DNA from: Erinaceus europaeus
Taxonomy: Eukaryota; Chordata; Mammalia; Eulipotyphla; Erinaceidae
Assembly: GCF_950295315.1 (NCBI RefSeq)
Contig: NC_080171.1
Location: 31,426,361-31,490,360, forward strand
Direction: 5' to 3'
DNA length: 64,000 bases
Shown: positions 11,701 through 21,164 of the stretch, in pieces
Numbering within the stretch: position 1 is the first letter of the stretch
Layout of the letters: each line of letters opens with the position of its first letter
Made by a program: the position numbers and the translations under genes
The notes under the pieces: model-generated
The model's input: only the letters and a program-made list of their open reading frames with translations
Told to the model about the DNA's origin: nothing
The model's database searches: none

Positions 11701-11823
11701 AAAAATGGTGACTTCACCGTTTTCAGCCGATCTTGGATGGACCTTGAGAAAATCATGTTGAGTGAAATAAGTCAGAAACAGAAGGATGAATACGGGATGA
11801 TCTCACTCTCAGGCCGAAGTTGA
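8741..11823 (+). pseudogene. L1 ORF2 remnant (reverse transcriptase and C-terminal domain), one frame break
   Basis: The reading frame covers roughly the last four fifths of an L1 ORF2 protein, a reverse transcriptase/endonuclease that copies L1 RNA at a nicked chromosomal target. The open part from 8741 to 9862 includes the KSPGPDG motif; from 9853 the frame continues with [14 protein letters not shown], the catalytic FADD (10093-10104) and a C-terminal Cys/His segment of the form C-x3-C-x7-H-x4-C (about 11381-11434). The two parts are separated by one missing A in the A-run at about 9849-9853, which makes an early TAG. Otherwise there is no stop until 11821-11823. The endonuclease domain and ORF1 are absent through 5' truncation, so the element cannot move on its own. 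The protein is very close to known mammalian L1 ORF2, and with a single frame break it is one of the younger L1 copies here. Confidence 0.93.
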
Positions 11824-12014
11824 AAAACAAGATTAGAAAAGAAAACACAAGTCGAACCTGAAATGGAACTGGAGTATTACACCAAAGTAAAAGACTCTGG
11901 GGTGGGTGGGTGGGTGGGGAGAATACAGGTCCATGAAAAATGATGAATGAAATAGTGGGGGTTGTATTGTTAAATGGGAATCTGGGAAATGCTATGCATG
12001 TAAAAAAAAAAAAA

Positions 12015-12560
12015 AGTAGAAACGCAAAGCAGAAATTGACTGAGTTTGGAGTATGGCACCAAAGTAAGAAAGCAGAAGTACACTAGAGTTTGCAGTGAGT
12101 ACCTCCCTAATACTTCCTCTCCACTTTTCCAAGCTTTGGGTCCATGATTGCTCAACAATTTGTTTGGCTTTGTATGTTAACTCTCTTTTCAGTCACCAGG
12201 TTCCAGGTGTCATCAGGATGCCGGCCAGACTTCCCTGGATTGAAGACCCCACCAATATGTCCTGGAGCTCAGCTTCCCCAGAGACCCACCCTACTAGGGA
12301 AAGAGAGAGGCAGACTGGGAGTATGGACCGACCAGTCAACGCCCATGTTCAGCGGGGAAGCAATTACAGAAGCCAGACCTTCTACCTTCTGCAACCCACA
12401 ATGACCCTGGGTCCATGCTCCCAGAGGGATAGAGAATGGGAAGCTATCAGGGGAGGGGGTGTGATATGGAGATTGGGTGGTGGGAATTGTGTGGAGTTGT
12501 ACCCCTCCTACCCTATGGTTTTGTTAATTAATCCTTTCTTAAATAAAAAATCGTGATAAT
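12015..12560 (+). mobile_element. Older-lineage L1 3' end
   Basis: Forward 3' UTR with CACCAAAGTAAGAAAGCAG, CCAGGTTCCAGGTGTCATC, GGAAGCAATTACAGAAGCC and the GGGAATTGTGTGGAGTTGTA block; ends at an A-rich tail that grew into the (AAAG)n array. Same family as the antisense copies at 2682, 14478, 21040, 29945 and 46660. Confidence 0.88.
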
Positions 12561-12596
12561 AAATAAAAATAAAATAAAAAATAGAAAGACAAGATA

Positions 12597-12597
12597 A

Positions 12598-12655
<58 letters not shown>
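12597..12655. repeat. (AAAG)n microsatellite
   Basis: About fourteen near-perfect AAAG units at the end of the L1 A-rich tail. Confidence 0.95.
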
Positions 12656-12656
<1 letters not shown>

Positions 12657-12819
12657 GGCAAGGATCTATAGGAGGCAACCACACTTCTCTGTATTATGCT
12701 GAAATCGTAAGTAATGGTTAGAAGTTGGCAGCCTTCATGATAAATTCTTTGGAGATGCACCAACTATGAATACATCCTAATCAATATATAGTCTGCCCTT
12801 GAACAGGGCACTGTATGTA

Positions 12820-13247
12820 TTTAATTTATTTATTACACCAGGGTTATCACTGGGACTCTGCACCTGCATGCTTCCATCACTCCCAGAGGACTTAATTTTT
12901 GAAAAGATTTATTTAATTATGTATAGAGATAATAAAAGAACCAGAATGTCATTCTGGTATATACAATGCTAAGGACCCAGTGTGGGACCTGTTACATGCA
13001 AATCCAGAGCTTTATCCATTGCATTGCTTTCCAGACTGTCTTTTATTCATTCATTCATTCATTCATTCATTCATTCATGTAGGAGAGAGAGAGAACTACA
13101 GGATCACTTTGTTGCTGGAGACAGACAGGGGTGAGGGAGAGACCACAATAATGAAATTTCCTTCAGTGCAGTTGGTGCTGGGCTCAAACCTGGGTCTTGC
13201 ATATGGCAAAGCAGCACACTATCTAAGTGAACTATTTCACTAAGCCC
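12820..13247 (-). repeat. Type E SINE with a type C SINE inside, plus (ATTC)n
   Basis: The E element's 3' part (12820-12900) and 5' part (13080-13247, ending TATTTCACTAAGCCC) are separated by a reverse type C element (12905-13037). An ATTC tetranucleotide array lies at about 13046-13077. Confidence 0.7.
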
Positions 13248-13299
13248 AGAGCATGTGATGCTTGGGATCCAGTTCAGGTTCTCATGCTTAAGAAGCTTC

Positions 13300-13488
13300 T
13301 TCTTCTAGCGTTTGCCCTTCTTCCGTAGCCAGTCAACAGCGTCAGGTTGAATGCTGTCAGGAGCTGCTTGTTGCTGGCTTTGAAAGTGACTGGGATCCAT
13401 GTGGATTCAGTTGGCTAGGAAGGATCATCAGTTTCCCCAATGAATGGGTACTCACGGGATGCACCACGAGAAGGTCGATCCAATGCAT
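13300..13488 (-). pseudogene. Unidentified retrocopy-like insert
   Basis: About 190 bases of non-repetitive sequence flanked by an imperfect duplication, CTTAAGAAGCT, on both sides. On the minus strand it reads like a piece of a coding cDNA: one frame holds YPFIGETDDPS before a stop, another ends DAVDWLRKKGKR then a stop. These pieces look like one coding sequence broken by frameshifts, but I could not assign it to a gene. There is no long A-tail, only AGAAGAAGA at the 3' end. It could also be a retroposed non-coding RNA. Confidence 0.45.
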
Positions 13489-13504
13489 CTTAAGAAGCTA
13501 ATGC

Positions 13505-14064
13505 CTTGGGGGTCAGGCGGTAGTGCAGCAGGTTAAGCGCACATGGCTTGAAGAGCAAAGACCTGCACAGGGATCCCAGTTCGAACCTCCAGCTTCCCAC
13601 CTGCAGGGTGGATCACTTCACAAGTGGTGAAGCAGGTCTGCAAGTGTCTATCTTTCTCTCCCCCTCTCTGTCTTCCCCTCCTCTCTCCATTTCTCTCTGT
13701 CCTGTCCAACAATGATGACAACAATAACAACAACAATAAAACAAGGGCAACAAAAGGAAATAAATAAATAAATAAATAATACTTACCTGGCAGGGGAGAT
13801 ACCATGATCACGAAGGTGGTTTTCCCAGGGCGAGGCTTATCCATTGCACTCCGGATGTGCTGACCCCTGCGATTTCCCCAAATGTGGGAAACTTGACTGC
13901 ATAATTTGTGGTAGTGGGGGACTGCGTTCGCGCTCTCCCCTGGTTTAAAAAAAAAAATAAAATAAAATAAATAAATATTAACCAAAAAAAGGCCTCCTGG
14001 AGCAGTGAATTCGTGGTGTAGGCACTGAGCCACAGCAATAACCCTGGAGGCAAAAAAAAAAAAA
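13505..14064 (+). repeat. Type A-long SINE carrying a U1 snRNA insertion
   Basis: The head and body (about 13505-13778) and the A-long 3' end (about 13985-14052, then an A-run) belong to one forward SINE. The whole unit is flanked by a 16-bp near-perfect target-site duplication (AAGAAGCTAATGCCTT on the left, AAGAATCTAATGCCTT on the right), so it integrated as one SINE; the U1 copy between the two parts is a later insert or part of a composite transcript. Confidence 0.88.
13779..13942 (+). pseudogene. U1 spliceosomal snRNA retropseudogene, full length
   Basis: This 164-nt segment is a full-length match to U1 snRNA: the ACTTACCTG 5' splice-site-pairing sequence, the Sm site ATAATTTGTGG and the terminal stem are all present. 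From memory it differs from human U1 at two positions (CTCG to CTTG near 13899 and a T-to-C near 13935). It is followed by GTTTAAAAAAAAAAATAAA, an A-tail rather than a U1 3' box, and is preceded by SINE tail sequence rather than a U1 promoter (no proximal sequence element). That pattern marks a retroposed copy, unlikely to be transcribed from its own promoter. AAATAAATAAAT-type sequence on both sides may be its target-site duplication. Confidence 0.93.
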
Positions 14065-14107
14065 AAAAGAATCTAATGCCTTATTTACTCTACCACCTCC
14101 CAGAGTG

Positions 14108-14114
14108 ACTACAT

Positions 14115-14175
<61 letters not shown>
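14108..14175. repeat. (CATA)n/(CA)n microsatellite
   Basis: Six CATA units grade into a CA dinucleotide run of about 22 units. Confidence 0.95.
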
Positions 14176-14176
<1 letters not shown>

Positions 14177-14327
14177 GAGAGAGATAAGTAAAGAAAACAC
14201 AGCACTGCTCCACCACTTATGAAACTTAACTCCTGCAGGTACCCATATGTGGTAGGAATGGGGGTTTGAACTTCACACATTACTGTAAAGTGTGTGCTCT
14301 GTTAGGTGAGCTATCTCCCTGACTCCC
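14176..14327 (-). repeat. Type B SINE fragment
   Basis: Reverse element with CAGCACTGCTCCACCACTTA and a GAGCTATCTCCCTGACTCCC head end. Confidence 0.7.
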
Positions 14328-14954
14328 AAGGTACAAAACTTAAAGTCACTAGTAAATGGTGACAGGAACTTAATACAACCAGGGAGATAGCCCAGTGTGA
14401 GAGTACAGGATTTGCATTCTTGGGGCCCAAGATTCAATCCCTAGCACCTAGCAACATCATTTATCCAAAGTTAAGTGGTTTTGTTTATTTGTTTGTTTGT
14501 TTATTAAATTGTATGTCAACAGGGGTTAGAATCCACACCATTCCCACCACCAAAGTTCTGAATCTTCAATCTCCTCATTGTAATCCAGCACAGTTTCCCT
14601 AAGGCTGTAGTAGACATGGACAAACCATCATCTCTACAACTATCTGTCCACATTTATTTATAATCGCCCTTTTTTTCTCTTGATTCAATCCTCTCTTTCC
14701 CTCCAAGCTATTCATGACAACATAACTACCTCCATATGTCCCTCTCCTTTTCCTTTCTCTCTCTCTAGGTGTTGATGGAGCTGGAGTTCAGAGTCCTCTT
14801 ATCTTCATCCTATCACTTTTCCCCCACTGGGAGAATGGATCAAGGTTATTTTGGGGGTGCAGAAGATAGAAGTTCTGGCTTCTGTAATTGCTTCTCTGCT
14901 AAGCATATACGTTGATAGGATGATCCATACCCCCAGCGTGTTTCTTTTTCTTTT

Positions 14955-15240
14955 TTTTTTAATATTTATTTATTTTTATTCCCTTTTGTTGCCCTTGTTT
15001 TATTGTTGTAGTTATTATTGTTGTTATTGATGTTGTCGTTGTTGGATAGGACAGAGAGAAATGGAGAGAGGAGGGGAAGACAGAGAAAGGAGAGAAAGAT
15101 AGACACCTGCAGACCTGCTTCACCGCTTGTGAAGCGACACCCCTGCAGGTGGGAAGCAGGAGACTCCAACCAGGATCCTTACTCCAGTCCTTGCTCTTTG
15201 CGCCACGTGTACTTAACCCGTTGCACTACGGCCGGACTCC
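14955..15240 (-). repeat. Type A SINE
   Basis: Reverse full-length copy; GGGGAGTCCGGCCGTAGTGC head at the right end. Confidence 0.92.
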
Positions 15241-15319
15241 CCTTCCTTTCTTTTCTTTCTTTTTTTTTTAAACCAATTTTTGAGTTTTGTTTTATTTTAA
15301 TTTTATTTATTTATTTATT

Positions 15320-15655
15320 TATTTATTTAATTTATTTATTGTATCTAGGGTTATTGCTGGGGCTAGGTGCCTGCACTATGAATTCACTGCTCCTGGAGGC
15401 TATTTTTTCCCTTTTTATTGCCCTTGTTGTTGTTGTTATTATTATTGTTATTGCTGTCATTGTTGCTGGATAGGACAGAAAGAAAAGGAGAGCGGAGGGG
15501 AAGACAGAGAGGAGGAGAGAAAGATAGACACCTGCAGACCTGCTTCACTGCCTATGAAGTGACTCCCCTGCAGGTGGGGAGCCTGGGGTTTAAACTGGGA
15601 TCCTTATGCGCTTTGCCCCATGTGTGCTTAACCCACTGTGCTACTGCATGGCCCA
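15320..15655 (-). repeat. Type A-long SINE
   Basis: Reverse copy beginning with the A-long 3' end (TAGGGTTATTGCTGGGGC) and ending in a GGGCCATGCAGTAGCACAG head. Confidence 0.9.
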
Positions 15656-15972
15656 CCCCAGCCTGTTTCTATCTTTCCCTAGTAGACCAAAACTCTGGAG
15701 GCTCCAGGATACATTGGTGAGATCATCTGCCCAGAGACGTCAGGGTGGAGTTATGGTAGCATCTGCAGCCTGGTGTCTGGGAGGTGGCATGACCTAAGTT
15801 GAGACAAGATGGCTAATGAACAGGAACCAAATAGGGTCAGAGCAGATGAGATTAGGGATTTTAGGGTAGAAGAAAGCTAGACGATCCATTTTAGGCATGT
15901 TCCTGGGGCACACAACTATGGTAGTTTTGCTTGAGTTTGACAGGTAGCCTGAAGTTGAATAAGAGTATTGTC

Positions 15973-16095
15973 TGAGTGGTTCGGGAGGTGGGGCAGTGGC
16001 TAAGGCACTGGACTCTCAAGCATGAGGTCCTGAGTTCAATCCCTGGCAGGACATGTACCAGAGTGATGTCTGGTTCTTTCTCTCTCTCCTATCTT

Positions 16096-16150
<55 letters not shown>
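15973..16150 (+). repeat. Type C SINE followed by (AT)n
   Basis: Forward copy with GGTTCGGGAGGTGGGGCAG head and CTTTCTCATATATA end; the tail has expanded into an AT dinucleotide run of about 25 units (16098-16146). Confidence 0.9.
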
Positions 16151-16151
<1 letters not shown>

Positions 16152-17297
16152 TTTTTTTTTAAAAAGAACATTGTATGAGAGAATGGTATCAGAGTAGAGA
16201 AAAGGGCTAAAAAGTTGCATTAGGGCAGGAAGTAGCTCCAGTTCTTGAAAAAAAAAATCTGTGTCTAAAATTAACTATTTACCTCTATCCATCTGACCCA
16301 GAGCCCATATATACTTACATTTACATTTACATTTAGCACCAGAGCCTGTGTAACCTCTAAGTCCCTATTGCTCTGAGCCCACAGCTCATGGTGATAGCTG
16401 GGACCATTGCAGGCTGCACTCATTTCAGGATCAGTTTTTCTTGAGACTGGTACTCCCTACCGTCATTGCTTTATGGTGAGGACAAGTTTCTGGGAGGGTC
16501 CACAAGATGCCATTCCTGATGGAAGTGACTAGTGGTGGTGGAGAGAAGGAACCCTTAAAGGTCTAGACCCATCATATGTGTGTCGGAATCCAAGGATTCC
16601 CTAACTAGGGCCCCAGATGATGAGGTGGTGTGATATTGACCAAAAGGGCCATTATTAAGTGGGCCAGTCTCTTGCCCTTATCCAACTTTTGTAGTCCTCT
16701 CTTTATCTGATGATCTTAGACTTTCTCTCAGTTATTTACACATTAAATATCATTTGTTGAGCCCAGCCAGAATGAGGTTTTTGAATATGTCTTCTTTGGG
16801 CCTTTCTGCTAGGTTGCCCAGTTAATTTGGTCTAAGTGCAATCAACTAGAGAGTTTATGATGTCTTCTTTAGGCACTTCGACCATTATTGAGCACTTTGA
16901 CTTTGAGTTATATAATTGCCCCTTGCTTATGGATATGTGTACATCTGTACCCAGTTCCCTAAACCCTAGCCTATAGTTTGTGTCTGTTACTTAGTTAAAT
17001 GATGTGCCATATGATGTGGATGTAGGTAGTTCCACGTGTTAGGAAAGGTCTCACCAGATTTGAAGAGTCGTGAGGTTGACTTCTCAGGCTGTTATCTCTG
17101 GTTACAGTCCACAGTAGGAACTCAGTAGCAGCATAATGTGGAGTAGCAGCACCAGTAGTGATTTGGTTGAAGGCAACAGAGGTGGTATAATGGTAAGGAA
17201 TCACAAAAATAAATATCAAGAAGTATTGGCATAGTCCTAGAGGTGCCAGGAGGAATGAGGATCTTAAAGAGAATGCAAAATATTTCTTATAGTCTTA

Positions 17298-17513
17298 GAA
17301 AGAGCAAAGCTCAAAGACCAGCATGTAAGGATCCCACAGGGGAGTCACTTCACAGGTGGTAAAGCAGGTCTGCAGGTGTCTTTCTCTCCCCCTCTGTCTT
17401 CCCCTCCCTCGATTTCTCTCTGTCCTATATAACAACGACGACCTTAATAACTACAACAACAATTAAAAACAAGGGCAACAAAAGATAAAATAAATAAATA
17501 TGAAAAAAAAAGA
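17298..17513 (+). repeat. Type A SINE, internally deleted head
   Basis: Forward copy missing the B-box-proximal part between AAGGATCC and CACAGGGGAGTC; full 3' end. Confidence 0.8.
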
Positions 17514-17670
17514 ATATCAATAATTATTATTATAACTAGGTTAGTTGGAGGGTTTGTTTTCTATGATAATCCAATAGTTAGTATATACATTAATATACTT
17601 GACTTCACTATGCTTTGAACCCTTTTAGTGATATCTGAATCTCTTTGTTCAGATATCACAGAGAATTCTT
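17514..17670. other. No feature recognised
   Basis: AT-rich unassigned sequence between SINEs. Confidence 0.4.
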
Positions 17671-18149
17671 CTTTTTTTTTTTTTTTATTTGCCACTAGGG
17701 CTATCACTCAGGCTTGGTGCCTGCACTACGAATCCACCACTCCTAGTGGCCATTTATTTATTTATTATTATTTTTTAATTTTAAATAATTTATTTCTTTA
17801 TTGGGGAATTAATGCTTTACATTCAACAGTAAATACAATAGTTTGTACATGCATAACATTCCCCAGATTCCCATTTAACAATACAACCCCCACTATGTCA
17901 TTCATCATCTTTCATGGACCTGTATTCTCCCTATTTATTTTTTCCATTTCTTTTTCTACTTTTATTTGACAGGACAGAGAGAAATTGAGAGGGGGAGGGG
18001 AAATAGAAAGGAAGAGAGAAAGGTAGACACTTGTAGACCTGCTTCACCACTTGCAGAGCTTTCCCTCTGCAGGTGGGGAGCAGGCACTCGAACCTGGGTC
18101 CTTGTGCGTATTGATACGTGTGCTTAACTTGTGCCACCGCCTGACCCCC
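17671..18149 (-). repeat. Type G SINE split by an L1 3' end
   Basis: The reverse G element's 3' end (17680-17766) and body/head (17933-18149) are separated by a short antisense L1 3' end at 17767-17932. Confidence 0.8.
17767..17932 (-). mobile_element. L1 3' end (younger lineage), ~165 bases
   Basis: Antisense copy of the same 3' terminus as 6271-6432. TATTTATT sequence at both edges is a plausible short target-site duplication, although the flank is low complexity. Confidence 0.8.
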
Positions 18150-18217
18150 TTGAGTGGTGGTTTTGATCTCTCTCATACAAAATAAGAAATAAAATAAATC
18201 TTAAAAATAAATAAATA

Positions 18218-18500
18218 AGGGTGGGGCAGTAGCGCAGTGGGTTAAGCGCACATGACGCAAAACACAAGGGCTGGCCTAAGGATCCCGGTTTGAGCTCCCA
18301 GCTCCCCACCTGCATAAGCCTGGCTTCACAGTGGTGAAGCAAGTCTGCAGGTGTCTTTCTCTTCTTGTCTTTGTCTTCCCCTTCTCTCTCGATTTCCTTC
18401 CGTTCTATTCAACAACAACAAAGGCAGCAAAAATGGCCTCCAAGAGCAGTGGATTCATAGTGCAGGTACCAAGCCTGAGTGATAATATTGGAAGGAAAAA
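18218..18500 (+). repeat. Type A-long SINE
   Basis: Forward copy with GGTGGGGCAGTAGCGCAG head and TGATAATATTGGAAGG end. A SINE 3' tail fragment (TCTCTCATACAAAATAAG) precedes it at 18150-18215. Confidence 0.88.
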
Positions 18501-18536
18501 CAATTAAAAAATATATACATAAATAAATATACTGTG

Positions 18537-18885
18537 GGCTGGGCTGTGACATGCCTAGTTTAGTGCACATACATTACCACTTGCAAGGGCCCAGGTTCAA
18601 GCCCCTGCTCTCCATGTGCAAGGGGGAAGCTTCAAGAGCAGTAAAACAGGTCTGCAGGTGTCTGTCTATCCATCTACCTATCTGTCTGTCTGTCTATCTA
18701 CCTATCTATCTATCTCCCTATTTATCTATCACTATCTCCCTTCCCCTTTCAATTTCTCTCTGTCCTATCAAATATAAATAGAAAGAAGAAGAGGAGAGGA
18801 AAAAATAGCCACTGGAAGTGGAGGATTCATAGTGCTGGCACTGAGCCCCAGTGATAATCCTGGTGGCAATAAAAATAAATAAATT
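18537..18885 (+). repeat. Type B/G SINE with (TCTA/TCTG)n interior
   Basis: Forward copy; a TCTA/TCTG tetranucleotide expansion (about 18662-18730) has grown inside the CT-rich body, and the A-long-like 3' end GATAATCCTGGTGGCAATAA is kept. Confidence 0.8.
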
Positions 18886-18911
18886 AAAATAAGTAGAATA
18901 TTTAAAAAGCT

Positions 18912-19020
18912 TGTGACCTGGAAGGTGGCACAGTAGATAAAGCACTGTGCAGAGGGAAAGCTTTACAAGTGGACAAGTAGTGCTTTACACTCTTTCACTG
19001 TCTCTCTCCCTTTTTGTCTT
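18912..19020 (+). repeat. Type C SINE fragment, recombined
   Basis: GACCTGGAAGGTGGCACAG head is joined to a type B-like GGGAAAGCTTTACAAGTGG segment, so this is a hybrid or internally deleted SINE. Confidence 0.5.
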
Positions 19021-19024
19021 TCAC

Positions 19025-19212
19025 TTTTTTATTTAACTTATTTTCCCTTTTGTTGTCCATGTTTTATTGTTGTTGTAGTTATTATTGTTGTTGTTATTGA
19101 TATTGTTAGTTAGGACAGAGAGAAATGGAGAGAGGAGGGGGAGACAGACAGGGGAAGAGAAAGACAGACACCTGCAGATCTGCTTCACCGCCTGTGCTAT
19201 TGCCCAACTCGC
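19025..19212 (-). repeat. Type A SINE, internally deleted
   Basis: Reverse copy in which CCGCCTGTG jumps directly to CTATTGCCCAACTCGC, losing the middle of the tRNA-like head. Confidence 0.8.
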
Positions 19213-19217
19213 TCTCT

Positions 19218-19568
19218 CACTTTCTTTAGGCTATTTATTCCCTTTTGTTGCCCTTGTTTTATCATTGTTATGGTTATTATTGTTGTTGTTATTGATGTCG
19301 TCGTTGTTGGATAGGACAGAGAGAAATGAAGAGAGGAGGGGAGACAAAGAGGGAGAGAGAAAGATAGACACCTGGTCCAGAGGTGGCAGTGCAGTGGATA
19401 AAGCACTAGACTCACAAGCATGAGAAAGATAGACACCTGTAGACTTGCTTCACCATCTGTGAAGCGACCCCTCTGCAGGTGGGGAGCCAGGGGCTCCAAC
19501 CGGGATACTTATGCCTGTCCTTGAACTTTGTACCATGTGCGCTTAACCAGCAGCACTACCACCCGGAC
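19218..19568 (-). repeat. Type A SINE interrupted by a 50-bp half-SINE
   Basis: Reverse full-length copy whose body is interrupted at 19375-19424 (see that entry); head GGGGTCCGGGTGGTAGTGC at the right end. Confidence 0.9.
19375..19424 (+). repeat. Tailless 5' half of a type C SINE
   Basis: Exactly 50 bases equal to the 5' tRNA-like part of type C (GTCCAGAGGTGGCAGTGCAG through CACAAGCATGAG), with no body and no A-tail. It is flanked by a perfect 15-bp target-site duplication AAAGATAGACACCTG (19360-19374 and 19425-19439). Confidence 0.9.
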
Positions 19569-19569
19569 C

Positions 19570-20370
19570 CCTGTGTCTCACTTTCTACCTGGGAAGAAAA
19601 AAAGAAAAGATCTCATGGAAGCCATGAAATAGCACAGGCACAAAGCCCTGAAAGTTAAATAAATAGATAAATCTGCCTATGTTGTCATACCCCCTCCCCA
19701 CTTTACTGGGGGTGGGGTTAGTGGTTTACAGTATAGCTGTTGACACACTTTTGCTGTTGTTGCTATTGCATGCAAGTCTCTGGCTCTACCATTTGAGTTA
19801 TTCTCCTGGGTGTTTCTGCTACCTTTTCAAGGTAGATATCAGTATTCAAACTTGTCTGTGGACATAATTATGCCAATGACACAGTTCATTGTTTTTAGAC
19901 ACTACCTAACACAGAGCATAGAAGACAGATAGGGTTTTTTTAGTGCTGAAGATTCTTCCTAAAACAATAGCAGTGTGATATCCTGGGAAAATGTTAACTC
20001 AGATCAACACAGACTATATGATGAGCTTTTAGGAATTTCAGGCAAGGCCTGCAAAACAGCTGACTTGGATAGTGAGATGCTTTGCTATATGCGTGATCAA
20101 GGAGGTTCGAGCAGCCCCCACAGCATTGAGGGTAGCTTCAGTAGTGCAGTCTCTCTTTCACTCTCTCTCTAGATCTCTGCCTCTTTGTTTCTATTGCTAA
20201 AAAAATGAAATTTCAGGAAAAAAGGCATAATGTATAGCTTTCTTTATATTCCTACTCATATATAAATTTGACTGTTTTTGTTGTTGTCTTTTATTGTTCA
20301 GAGTTGGGCATCAAGGACTCACAAATGTACTCTCCCACTGCGTCACCTCCTTGACTCAATTTTAATTTTT
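19570..20370. other. Mostly unassigned sequence with old SINE scraps
   Basis: 19580-19670 is the tail of an old SINE. 20100-20215 has a weak SINE-like CT-rich body (CTCTCTTTCACTCTCTCTC). 20285-20355 has a decayed type D-like end. The rest, including 19680-20090, shows nothing I can name. Confidence 0.45.
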
Positions 20371-20371
20371 A

Positions 20372-20698
20372 TTTATTTATTTTGCCTCCAGTGCTATTGC
20401 TAGGGCTCAGTGCCTGCACTATGAACCCACTGCTCCTGGAGGCTTTTTTTCCCATTTGTGTTGCCCTTGTTCTTGTCGTTATTGTTATTATTGCCATTGC
20501 TGTTGTTGGATAGGACAGAGAGAAATTGAGAGAGGAAGAGAAGACAGAGAGGAGGAGAGAAAGACAGACACCTGCAGACCTGCTTCACTGCCTGTGAAGT
20601 AAGTGACTCCCCTGCAGGTGGGGAGCCGGGTGCTTGAATGGGGATCCTTTGGGGATCCTTGCGCTTTGTGCTTAACCCAATGCACTACCACCCAACCC
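20372..20698 (-). repeat. Type A-long SINE
   Basis: Reverse copy beginning TTTTGCCTCCAGTGCTATTG and ending GGGTTGGGTGGTAGTGC. GGGGATCCTTT is tandemly repeated near 20640-20660. Confidence 0.9.
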
Positions 20699-20704
20699 TC
20701 TTTA

Positions 20705-21035
20705 TTTTACTTTTGATATTTTATTTATTTTATTTTAATGAAGAATAGAGATAGACCAGAGCACTGCTCAGCTCTGGCATATAGTAGTGCTGGGAGTGAG
20801 CCTGGGACCCTAGAGCCTGAGGTATGGAACTTTTCTGTATAATCACTATGTGATTTACCTGGCCCTTTTTATTTTGTTTTATTTTTATTTTATTTCATAG
20901 GAGCAAGAGAGAGACTAATGTGCTCTAACAATATTGGAGTTTTTGTCTTCCTTGCTGTCTTTTTGCCAGGGTTCAAACTCAGAACCTCACCTAAGGTACT
21001 TGTTCTACCACTGAACCACCTTTCCAGCTCATTGT
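20705..21035 (-). repeat. Two old type D/E SINEs
   Basis: 20725-20865 carries ACTGCTCAGCTCTGGCATAT and AGCCTGAGG; 20870-21030 carries TTTGCCAGGGTTCAAACTC and ACCACCTTTCCAGCTC. Confidence 0.6.
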
Positions 21036-21039
21036 TTTT

Positions 21040-21163
21040 AAAAAAATTTTTTATTTATAAAATAAAAAAGTAACAAAAAGACCATAGGATAAGAGGGATA
21101 AAATTCCACACAATTCCCATCACCAGAGTTCTGTATCCCACCCCTTCTCTTGAAAGCTTTCCA
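21040..21163 (-). mobile_element. L1 3' end, older lineage
   Basis: Antisense fragment: TAAAATTCCACACAATTCCC and CATAGGATAAGAGGG, as in the other older-lineage 3' ends. Confidence 0.85.
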
Positions 21164-21164
21164 A

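Larger units (their letters stand above)
8374..12014 (+). mobile_element. 5'-truncated L1 retrotransposon, younger lineage
   Basis: The insert begins between the endonuclease and reverse transcriptase parts of ORF2 and runs through the ORF2 C-terminus to a 3' UTR and poly(A) ending near 12014. The 3' UTR matches the 3' ends at 6271-6432 and 22995-23199, but stops after GCTATGCATGTA instead of continuing to the AATAAA, and has a (GTGGG)n-like stretch near 11900. A type A SINE (8412-8707) is inserted near its 5' end. No clear target-site duplication was found. The 3' neighbour from 12015 is an older L1 3' end. Confidence 0.92.
13248..14105 (-). repeat. Type C SINE interrupted by two insertions
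   Basis: Pieces at 13248-13299 and 14065-14105 read together as one reverse type C SINE (CTCATGCTTAAGAATCTAA then CTCTACCACCTCCCAG). The gap holds an unidentified insert (13300-13488) and an A-long SINE composite with a U1 copy (about 13505-14064). Confidence 0.8.
14478..17290 (-). mobile_element. Long antisense L1 3' UTR, older lineage, interrupted by SINEs
   Basis: Pieces at 14478-14945, 15655-15972 and about 16160-17290 are antisense to the L1 3' UTR of the copy at 24490-25326. Examples are TTGCCCTTATCCAACTTTTG near 16674 and CCCAGATGATGAGG near 16612, matching the reverse complement of 24640-24760. The block shows that this L1 lineage has a 3' UTR well over 1 kb long. It is interrupted by a type A SINE (14955-15240), an A-long SINE (15320-15655) and a type C SINE with an AT run (15973-16150). 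The far right part (16740-17290) is assigned by continuity only. Confidence 0.7.

Noticed and set aside
12095..12556. 153-codon frame
   Set aside because: It lies entirely in an L1 3' UTR and matching frames occur at the other UTR copies (for example 46735-47052).
13779..13942. A functional U1 snRNA gene
   Set aside because: There is SINE tail instead of a proximal sequence element upstream, and an A-tail instead of a 3' box downstream.
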